A DNA stretch of 12,501 nt from DASRCB01 sp035653295 (GTDB taxonomy: Bacteria; Acidobacteriota; Terriglobia; Bryobacterales; Bryobacteraceae), in the NCBI GenBank assembly GCA_035653295.1, contig DASRCB010000033.1, forward strand, positions 1 through 12,501. The letters run 5' to 3'. A program made the position numbers and the translations under genes. Positions 1 to 5,482 of this stretch are shown in pieces; position 1 is the first letter of the stretch, and each line of letters starts with the position of its first letter. Below the pieces are notes generated by a model. The model made no database searches and had not been told where the DNA came from. It saw only the letters and a program-made list of their open reading frames with translations.

Positions 1-136
1 CCTCGCCGGCGACTGGACGGCTACCGGGTGGCCGCCCATCATGGAAAGCGCCGTGCGCAGCGGGTACATCGCCGCCGAGCAGATCGCCGCCAGGGCAGGG
101 AAGCCCATGCGCTTCCTGCTGCCGGACATCGCCTGA
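1..136 (+). CDS. hpnE: HpnE-like FAD-dependent hydroxysqualene dehydroxylase, C-terminal fragment
   Basis: Only the last 44 codons are in the window (frame from base 2, TGA at 134-136); the gene begins upstream. The visible peptide carries AGDWTATGWPPIMESAVRSG followed by a short helix ending in the stop. This matches the C-terminal FAD-binding block of the amine oxidase/phytoene desaturase superfamily, where GDW-T-G-P--mE-A--SG closes the dinucleotide pocket. The form with W after GD and the T-G-x-P spacing is typical of squalene-associated desaturases (HpnE), which in hopanoid synthesis convert hydroxysqualene to squalene. A carotenoid desaturase of the same superfamily cannot be excluded from so short a fragment. 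The superfamily call is firm and the HpnE call is inference. Confidence 0.62.
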   Translation, partial: LAGDWTATGWPPIMESAVRSGYIAAEQIAARAGKPMRFLLPDIA

Positions 137-157
137 CCTGCGATAATTCCTCACAGG

Positions 158-532
158 ATGACCCGCGTCGCATTTCTGTTTGGCCTGCTGTCCGTGGCTG
201 TTCCGGCCTTCGCCCGCGCGCCCGAGACCACGCTGACCATTAACGTCACGAATCTGAAGGGCGAGCCGGTGGACCGCGCCTCGGTAATCGTTCGCTTCAT
301 CAGCGGCCACTCGGTAGTGAAGCTCGGCAAAGCGCAATCGACGCAGTACGAGTTGCGGACCAATCAGGAGGGGGTCGCGAAGTTCCCGCCCATCCCTCAG
401 GGCAAAATTCGGGTGCAGGTGATCGACAAGCGCTATCAGACCTGGGGCAACGTCATCGACGTCAGCGAACAGCAGAAGACGATCGACATCAAGCTCAATC
501 CCCCGCAGAGCCAGTACTCAGCTCACGAGTAG
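158..532 (+). CDS. Small secreted protein with carboxypeptidase-regulatory-like (beta-sandwich) domain
   Basis: This is a 124-residue protein. Residues 1-19 (MTRVAFLFGLLSVAVPAFA) form a classic Sec signal peptide with an AFA cleavage site. The mature part starts with TLTINVTNLKGEPVDRASV, continues with an 'NQEGVAKFPPIPQGKIRVQV' strand-turn-strand, and ends in IDIKLNPP. The order 'G-P-v--a-V ... T---G-a-F--i-pG-y-v-v' is the hallmark of CarboxypepD_reg/CNA-B-like seven-strand sandwiches, which occur as non-catalytic modules in exported proteins. No catalytic residues are expected or seen. It starts 21 nt after the HpnE-like stop on the same strand and could be co-transcribed with it. The only Shine-Dalgarno candidate (AGG at 155-157) abuts the ATG, so the start rests on the signal peptide. 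Partner and function are unknown. Confidence 0.75.
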   Translation: MTRVAFLFGLLSVAVPAFARAPETTLTINVTNLKGEPVDRASVIVRFISGHSVVKLGKAQSTQYELRTNQEGVAKFPPIPQGKIRVQVIDKRYQTWGNVIDVSEQQKTIDIKLNPPQSQYSAHE

Positions 533-569
533 CTCGGTTTTCACCAGCCCGAAACCGGGAAATCGTGGA

Positions 570-586
570 GCGGGCTTTTGGCCCGC
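570..586. terminator. Possible bidirectional terminator hairpin
   Basis: GCGGGC (570-575) and GCCCGC (581-586) form a perfect 6-bp stem around a 5-nt loop. It lies between the convergent ends of the secreted protein (stop at 532) and the glycine-zipper protein (stop at 594). There is no clear U-tract on either side, so termination is inferred from position and symmetry. Confidence 0.35.
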
Positions 587-593
587 ACGCGGC

Positions 594-1559
594 TTAGTCG
601 AGTCGTTCCGTTATCGTCAGCGGCTGATCCACACGAAACGTGATCCGCGTCTCTACCGGGATGTCCGTCCCGGCACGGCGCGAGTACATCACAGCGCCGG
701 CTCCGGCCGCTCCGCCGGCAATAGCCCCGATTCCCGCGCCTTTCCCTCCGCCCGCCATGGCGCCGATTGCCGCGCCAATTACTGCGGCCCCGCCTACGCT
801 TGCCGCGTCATTGCCGTTCCATGCCGTGGCGCGCTTGAGGAACGTACTGGTCCGGATGGCTAGGTGCTGCCCGTCGGTGGTGTTAATGGCCGTGAGCTGA
901 AGGCCCAGCCTGCCGTCCTGGGCTGAAACGACGCGTCCTTCGGCGCGGGAGCGGCGGGCGGCGATAATCCATCCATCGATGACCAGCGGTTGGTCGAGAT
1001 CCGCGGCGAACGTGTCTCCGATCTGATTGCGGCGCGCTGACAGCGGCTGGTCGGTGCGCACGCTGATAAGCATGCCGGGCACGAGTGTCACCGTGTTCGG
1101 CATGCGCTCAGGGACGGGCGCCGCTGAGGTCTCGGGTGGCTGCACCGGCGCGGGCGCCGCGTCAGGTGCGGGCGCGGGGGATGGGGGCGGAGGCTCCTCC
1201 GATCTTTCCACCGGCATGGACCCGGGCGGCTCCGGCGCTCCGCTCTGAGCTACCAGCACCGGCTCAGGCTTATCCGCGGGCCATTTCTTCTCCGCCACCG
1301 GCATCGGCGACGGCTTCAAGGGCCGCCGCGCGGCTGGGTTCGCGGCGTGGCCCTGAACCTGGATGAGATCGGCGGCGCTGTCCACGTCCGGTGGCGGCGT
1401 GGGAAGCGGGAGGGGGCGCGCCTGCTTCGGCGGATTGCTGTGCGCCTCCGGCGTGAGGCTGGCGGCAGCCGAGTGCGACCCCGGCCGCATGGCGATAAAC
1501 ACGATCCCGGAGGCGGCCATCGCCCCGGCCGCGAACGCAACCAGAATCCTGGGGTTCAT
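594..1559 (-). CDS. Membrane-anchored proline-rich protein with C-terminal glycine zipper
   Basis: This is a 321-residue protein. I chose the ATG at 1557-1559 because a GGAG (1565-1568 on the plus strand, read on the minus) lies 5 nt upstream and because translation from it gives an N-terminal helix (MNPRILVAFAAGAMAASGIV, continuing to about residue 23). The open frame runs further upstream, but only as the antisense shadow of dusB. After the anchor comes a low-complexity Pro/Ala region (about residues 30-165). A compact domain follows with the recurring DQPL motif (DQPLSARR, DQPLVIDGW, and DQPLTITERLD at the end). A Gly/Ala block then reads VGGAAVIGAAIGAMAGGGKG and continues GAGIGAIAGGAAGAG, a glycine zipper able to pack in or against a membrane. 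Similar proteins occur in Acidobacteria without a known role. A cell-envelope location is inferred. Confidence 0.75.
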   Translation of the reverse strand: MNPRILVAFAAGAMAASGIVFIAMRPGSHSAAASLTPEAHSNPPKQARPLPLPTPPPDVDSAADLIQVQGHAANPAARRPLKPSPMPVAEKKWPADKPEPVLVAQSGAPEPPGSMPVERSEEPPPPSPAPAPDAAPAPVQPPETSAAPVPERMPNTVTLVPGMLISVRTDQPLSARRNQIGDTFAADLDQPLVIDGWIIAARRSRAEGRVVSAQDGRLGLQLTAINTTDGQHLAIRTSTFLKRATAWNGNDAASVGGAAVIGAAIGAMAGGGKGAGIGAIAGGAAGAGAVMYSRRAGTDIPVETRITFRVDQPLTITERLD

Positions 1560-1644
1560 GGATGCTCCACTCTCTTTAAACGTCCATCGCCCGGCCGGAG
1601 TTTCGGAAAGGACTTCTTCGCCGCCGGCCGGTAAAATTAAAATC
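1560..1644. promoter_or_regulatory. Divergent promoter region between glycine-zipper gene and dusB
   Basis: These 85 bp separate two divergent starts. On the plus strand TAAAAT (1632-1637) matches the -10 consensus at 5 of 6 positions and ends 7 nt before the dusB ATG. That would put the transcript start at or next to the start codon. No good -35 is visible at 16-18 bp. For the minus-strand gene, the GGAG ribosome site (1565-1568) and the adjacent AT-rich TCTTTAAA (1573-1580) are the only recognisable elements. Confidence 0.3.
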
Positions 1645-2655
1645 ATGCCAGATTTTCCTGCCGCCTTCTCCATCGGCGGCGTGCCCGTGGCTCCAGCCAC
1701 CGTGCTGGCCCCCATGGCCGGCGTTACGGACACCGTCTTCCGGCGCCTCATCCGGGCCCAGGGCGGCTGTGGGCTGCTCATGACCGAGTTCACCAGCTCG
1801 CACGGGGTGGTCGCGTCCATGCGCTCCCGCAAGCTGAGCCGCAGCTTCCGTTACCTGATGTTCCGGCCCGAAGAGCACCCCATCTCGGCGCAGTTGTTCG
1901 GCTCCGACCCCCAGGTCATGGCCGACGCCGCCGGCGTTTGCGAGGACCTCGGTTTCGATGCCGTGGATATCAACTTCGGCTGTCCGGTGAACAAGGTGGT
2001 GAAGTGCAATGGCGGGTCCGGGCTTCTGCGCGACCTGCCCCTGGTGAAGGAGATCCTCACGCGCGTCCGTGCGGCGATCAGCATTCCGCTGACGATGAAG
2101 TTCCGCACCGGCTGGAACGACCGGGAACTGGTGCACGTCGACATGGCTCGCCTGGCCGAAGACTGCGGACTGTGCGCCGTGGCGCTGCATGCGCGCACAC
2201 GCGAGCAGGGCTACAGCGGGCACGCCGACTGGCGGCGCATCGCGGAAATAAAGCAGGCGGTCCGCATTCCGGTCATCGGCAACGGCGACATCGTCACTCC
2301 GCACGACGCCGTCCGCATGGTGGCGGAAACGGGTTGCGACGCGGTGATGATCGGCCGGACCGCATCCTCGAATCCATGGATCTTCCGGCAGATCGCTGAA
2401 TACGTCGCGACCGGCTCTTATTACGAACCGCCGGAGCGCGAGCGTTACAACATCATGCGCACTTATTACACCATGCTGCACGAGCGCAATGAACCGGATG
2501 CAGTGGGCAAGATGAAACAGTTCGCGACCTACTTCACCCATGGCGTTCGTAATGGTTCGAAGCTGCGCGGCGAAATCTACCGCCTCACCGACGCGGCCGC
2601 CATTCTCGACCAGGTGGATCGATTCTTCGCCGACGAGCTGGTGGCCGCGGCGTGA
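1645..2655 (+). CDS. dusB: tRNA-dihydrouridine synthase (DusB-like)
   Basis: This 336-residue flavoenzyme reduces specific uridines to dihydrouridine in the tRNA D-loop, using FMN and NADPH in the cytoplasm. The motifs run in family order: APMAGVTD near the N-terminus (FMN site), DINFGCPVNKVV with the conserved Cys113 that serves as proton donor, the GGSGLL loop, MKFRTGW, LHARTREQGYSGHADW, VIGNGDI and MIGRTASSNPWIF (FMN phosphate binding). A helical C-terminal region follows for tRNA recognition. The ATG at 1645 is preferred over the longer open frame because homology begins at the AFSIGGVPV strand and everything upstream is shadow of the opposite gene. There is no clear Shine-Dalgarno; the start may be leaderless. 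The TGA overlaps the GTG of rnhA. Confidence 0.93.
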   Translation: MPDFPAAFSIGGVPVAPATVLAPMAGVTDTVFRRLIRAQGGCGLLMTEFTSSHGVVASMRSRKLSRSFRYLMFRPEEHPISAQLFGSDPQVMADAAGVCEDLGFDAVDINFGCPVNKVVKCNGGSGLLRDLPLVKEILTRVRAAISIPLTMKFRTGWNDRELVHVDMARLAEDCGLCAVALHARTREQGYSGHADWRRIAEIKQAVRIPVIGNGDIVTPHDAVRMVAETGCDAVMIGRTASSNPWIFRQIAEYVATGSYYEPPERERYNIMRTYYTMLHERNEPDAVGKMKQFATYFTHGVRNGSKLRGEIYRLTDAAAILDQVDRFFADELVAAA

Positions 2656-3113
2656 AGAAAGTGCAGTTGATCACCGACGGCGCATGTCTGGGTAATCCCG
2701 GACCGGGAGGCTGGGCGGCAATTCTCAGATATGGCGACCGGAAGAAGGAGATGTACGGCTCCGAACCGCACACCACCAACAACCGTATGGAGCTGAAGGC
2801 CGCGGTCATCGGGCTGGAGGCGCTGAACCAGCCCTGTGAGGTGGAGGTGGTTACAGATTCGGCGTACCTGAAGAACGGCATTTCGCAGTGGATCGTCAAC
2901 TGGAAGCGCAATGGCTGGATGACGAAGGAGAAGAAGCCCGTTCTTAACCAGGATCTGTGGATGCAGCTGGACCAGCAGAATCAACGGCACAAGACGGTCT
3001 GGACGTGGACCAAAGGCCACGCCTCGCACGAGGACAATAACCGGGCCGACGAGCTGGCCACCATGGCGGCGCGCACGCAGACCTCCTCGCGCGCGGCAGT
3101 ACCGGGACGTTAG
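2652..3113 (+). CDS. rnhA: Ribonuclease HI
   Basis: This 153-residue enzyme cleaves the RNA strand of RNA-DNA hybrids (R-loops, Okazaki primers) with two Mg2+ ions. The full catalytic set is present: Asp9 (ITDGA), Glu47 (NNRMELKA), Asp69 (VTDSAYL) and Asp133 (NNRADELA), plus the mobile His123 in KGHASHEDN. Each is offset by one from the E. coli numbering. The basic substrate-binding segment (WKRNGWMTKEKK) is also intact, so this is the canonical full-length type. Translation starts at GTG 2652-2654, whose last two bases are shared with the dusB TGA (2653-2655); translational coupling is therefore likely. The Ser/Thr/Arg-rich tail after residue 140 is non-catalytic. Confidence 0.96.
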   Translation: MKKVQLITDGACLGNPGPGGWAAILRYGDRKKEMYGSEPHTTNNRMELKAAVIGLEALNQPCEVEVVTDSAYLKNGISQWIVNWKRNGWMTKEKKPVLNQDLWMQLDQQNQRHKTVWTWTKGHASHEDNNRADELATMAARTQTSSRAAVPGR

Positions 3114-3141
3114 TCACGGCGCCGTATGCGACTGCGCACGG

Positions 3142-3147
3142 TATAAT
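3142..3147 (+). promoter_or_regulatory. Putative -10 box of the gmd-fcl operon
   Basis: An exact TATAAT lies in the 66-bp gap between rnhA and gmd. It predicts a start site near 3154 and a leader of about 26 nt. The expected -35 position (around 3119-3124) is GC-rich and does not resemble TTGACA, and there is no TG extension. The box alone supports the call. Confidence 0.45.
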
Positions 3148-3179
3148 GTGGGCGCTTCGGATAACCGGCAATTTACGTC

Positions 3180-4226
3180 ATGAAAAAAGCGCTTCTCACC
3201 GGCATTACCGGACAGGACGGATCGTTTCTGGCCGAGTTACTTCTGGCCAAAGGCTACGAGGTCCACGGCATCGTGCGCCGCGCCTCCACCTTCAATACCG
3301 ACCGCCTCGACGGCATCTATGCCGACCCACACGAGCGGCGCACCGCCCTGCGTCTGCACTATGGCGATGTCTCCGATTCGTCCTGCATCCGGCACATTCT
3401 GGAACGCGTGCAGCCCGACGAGATTTATAACCTCGCTGCGCAGTCGCACGTGCGCGTGAGCTTCGATCAGCCCGAATACACTGCCGACGTGGTGGCCACC
3501 GGCGCCCTGCGGATGCTCGACGCGTTTCGCGATTATGCGCTCTCCTCCGGCCGTCAGACGCGTTTCTACCAGGCCGGGTCTTCGGAGATGTTCGGGGCCG
3601 CGCCGCCTCCTCAGAACGAGCTGACGCCGTTTTATCCGCGCAGCCCGTACGCCGCCTCCAAAGTCGCCGCGCACTGGTATGCCGTCAACTACCGTGAAGC
3701 CTACGGACTGTTCATCTGCAACGGCATCCTGTTCAACCACGAATCGGAGCGGCGCGGCGAGACTTTCGTCACCAGAAAAATCACTCGCGCTCTGACGCGC
3801 ATCAAGCTCGGCCTGCAGAATAAGCTGTACCTGGGCAACCTCGACGCGCGCCGCGACTGGGGCTACGCGGGCGACTACGTCGAGGCCATGTGGATCATGC
3901 TCAACCAGGATGCGCCGGGCGATTATGTCGTAGCCACGGGAGAGTCGCATTCGGTCCGCGAATTTCTGGAAGAAGCCTCCCGTTGTTGTGGGCTCGACTG
4001 GCGGGAGCACGTCGAGGAAGATCCCCGCTACTTCCGCCCGACTGAGGTGGACTATCTGATGGGCGACGCCACGCGGCTGTCGACCCGCACCGGTTGGAAA
4101 CCGCGCGTGGGTTTCCGCGAGCTCGTCCGGCTGATGATCGAACACGACATGGAGCTGGCGCGCCAGGAGAAGACGCTTTCCGACGCCGGCCACCGCTCCG
4201 TCATTCGCGGGTCGGTTCATGCGTAA
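3180..4226 (+). CDS. gmd: GDP-mannose 4,6-dehydratase
   Basis: This is a 348-residue short-chain dehydrogenase/reductase that converts GDP-D-mannose to GDP-4-keto-6-deoxy-D-mannose using bound NADP(H), the first step toward GDP-L-fucose. It shows the Rossmann motif TGITGQDGSFLAELL at the N-terminus, RRASTFNTDRLD in the cofactor clamp, NLAAQSHV, the catalytic GSSEMFG (Ser134, Glu136), and SPYAASK with Tyr157 and Lys161. GILFNHESERRGETFVTRKI (nucleotide-sugar and oligomer contacts) and NLDARRDWGYAGDYVEAMW follow. Length and motif order are normal for Gmd. Its end overlaps fcl by 8 nt (stop at 4224-4226, fcl ATG at 4219), so the two are co-transcribed and probably coupled. The ATG has only a weak upstream purine stretch. 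Confidence 0.96.
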   Translation: MKKALLTGITGQDGSFLAELLLAKGYEVHGIVRRASTFNTDRLDGIYADPHERRTALRLHYGDVSDSSCIRHILERVQPDEIYNLAAQSHVRVSFDQPEYTADVVATGALRMLDAFRDYALSSGRQTRFYQAGSSEMFGAAPPPQNELTPFYPRSPYAASKVAAHWYAVNYREAYGLFICNGILFNHESERRGETFVTRKITRALTRIKLGLQNKLYLGNLDARRDWGYAGDYVEAMWIMLNQDAPGDYVVATGESHSVREFLEEASRCCGLDWREHVEEDPRYFRPTEVDYLMGDATRLSTRTGWKPRVGFRELVRLMIEHDMELARQEKTLSDAGHRSVIRGSVHA

Positions 4227-5163
4227 GGACAGCCGCATCTACGTTGCCGGGCACCGTGGCCTGGTCGGCAGCGCCATCCGGAGGAAGCTCGAAGCCGAAG
4301 GGTACACGCGTCTGCTGCTGCGAACCTCGCAGGAGCTCGACCTCCGCAGCCAACAGGATGTCGGCCAGTTCTTTAAAGAAGAGCAGCCGGAGTACGTATT
4401 TGTGGCCGCCGCCAAGGTAGGTGGCATTCACGCCAACAGGACCTTTCCCGCGGATTTCATCTACGACAATCTCGCCATCGAGATCAATCTCATCAACGCC
4501 GCCTGGCGTCATGGCGTCACGAAGCTGCAGTTTCTGGGCTCGTCGTGCGTTTATCCCAAATTCTCGCCTCAGCCGATTCGCGAGGAGCACTTACTTACCG
4601 GAGAGCTGGAGCCGACGAACGAGGCCTATGCGGTGGCCAAGATCGCCGGAATCAAGCTGGCGCAGGCGTACCGCTCGCAATACGGCTTCGACGCCATCAG
4701 CCTGATGCCGACCAACCTTTACGGGCCTGGCGATAACTTCGACCTGCAGAACTCTCACGTTCTGCCCGCGCTCATTCGTAAGTTTCACGAGGCGCTCGTG
4801 GAGCGCCGCCCGGAGGTTGTGCTGTGGGGCACCGGCACCGTTCGCAGGGAGTTCCTCCACGTTGACGACCTCGCAGACGCCGCGGTGTTCCTCATGACCG
4901 CCTGGAACTGCGGCGAGATCATCAATGTCGGCACGGGCGAGGATCTCACGATTCGCGAACTGGCGGAAATCGTCGCTTCCGTGGTGGGCTTTGAGGGAGC
5001 GGTTCGCTTCGATCCGTCGATGCCCGATGGAACTCCGCGCAAACTGCTCGATGTTTCCCGGCTGACGGCGCTGGGTTGGAAGCCTCGCATTCCCCTCGCC
5101 GAAGGGATCCGGTCCACGTATCAGTGGTTCCGGGAGAACGCTGCCGCCCCGACCCACGCTTAA
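4219..5163 (+). CDS. fcl: GDP-L-fucose synthase (epimerase/reductase)
   Basis: This 314-residue enzyme (also named WcaG) carries out 3,5-epimerisation and NADPH-dependent 4-reduction of GDP-4-keto-6-deoxymannose to GDP-L-fucose. The visible residues map onto the E. coli enzyme shifted by one: nucleotide motif GHRGLVGSA, Ser108 and Cys110 in LGSSCVYPKF, Tyr137 and Lys141 in EAYAVAKIAG, and His180 in LQNSHVLPALI. The MPTNLYGPGDNF loop and GTGTVRREFLHVDDLA sugar-binding segment are also present. All catalytic residues are intact, so with Gmd upstream the cell can make GDP-L-fucose. No fucosyltransferase gene follows directly; the next genes are unrelated exported proteins. Confidence 0.96.
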   Translation: MRKDSRIYVAGHRGLVGSAIRRKLEAEGYTRLLLRTSQELDLRSQQDVGQFFKEEQPEYVFVAAAKVGGIHANRTFPADFIYDNLAIEINLINAAWRHGVTKLQFLGSSCVYPKFSPQPIREEHLLTGELEPTNEAYAVAKIAGIKLAQAYRSQYGFDAISLMPTNLYGPGDNFDLQNSHVLPALIRKFHEALVERRPEVVLWGTGTVRREFLHVDDLADAAVFLMTAWNCGEIINVGTGEDLTIRELAEIVASVVGFEGAVRFDPSMPDGTPRKLLDVSRLTALGWKPRIPLAEGIRSTYQWFRENAAAPTHA

Positions 5164-5482
5164 GAATCGTCCGTAGAACCCGCCCGCGCCTGGTCCTAAG
5201 ATAAATCACCGCCTTCTCAGTACCAAATAACCTCAGCCGGTGCGCTCAGACGCGTGAACGGGTGCGGGAAAAATACCCGCAGCGGTCATCGAGTTTGAGA
5301 AGAGCCTTCAATTTTTGGCGCATTTGAGCAGGCCGCGCGCCTGATTTATCACAAGGGATGCAGGCTCTCGTGCGCTAATGTCCCGCAGAATCCGGCCCGA
5401 TCACCTATACGAACTCAAATTTTCGACGCTCGTGGTCAAGTGCACACCTCCTCAGACCACCGAGCACGGATGGGCAACACTG
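5164..5482. other. 319-bp non-coding gap with nested inverted repeats
   Basis: I see no convincing gene here. The open frame of the next protein extends back to 5378, but the extra 35 residues are charged and lie in front of a good signal peptide. The stretch is less GC-rich than its surroundings and holds three nested inverted repeats (annotated separately). A weak promoter candidate is TTGAGC at 5324-5329 with TATCAC at 5347-5352, spaced 17 bp, matching the -10 consensus at 4 of 6 positions. It probably carries the 3' end of the gmd-fcl transcript and the promoter of the paralogue pair. Confidence 0.45.
5200..5350. repeat. Nested inverted repeats flanking a 6-bp hairpin
   Basis: GATAAATCA (5200-5208) is the exact reverse complement of TGATTTATC (5342-5350). 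Inside it, CTTCTCA (5213-5219) is the exact reverse complement of TGAGAAG (5296-5302). Innermost, TGCGGG (5263-5268) pairs with CCCGCA (5276-5281) around a 7-nt A-rich loop. The three could form one branched RNA fold, or the inner hairpin could be the fcl terminator, although it lacks a U-tract. It matches no riboswitch class that I recognise. Confidence 0.4.

Noticed and set aside
1560..1832. N-terminal extension of the glycine-zipper protein across dusB
   Set aside because: It overlaps the conserved 5' end of dusB, and the ATG at 1559 has a proper GGAG site and membrane anchor.
1576..2541. Long minus-strand open frame (321 codons) opposite dusB
   Set aside because: It is the antisense shadow of a clear dusB; the translation is His/Arg/Ala-rich with no recognisable motif.
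3237..4238. Long minus-strand open frame (333 codons) opposite gmd
   Set aside because: It is antisense to an intact gmd with all catalytic residues; such frames are common in GC-rich genes.
5216..5225. CTCAGTACCA occurring both here and at 7420-7429, upstream of each paralogue
   Set aside because: Dozens of shared 10-mers are expected by chance in 12.5 kb, and the two lie at different distances from their genes (about 260 and 36-72 nt), so an operator is not supported.
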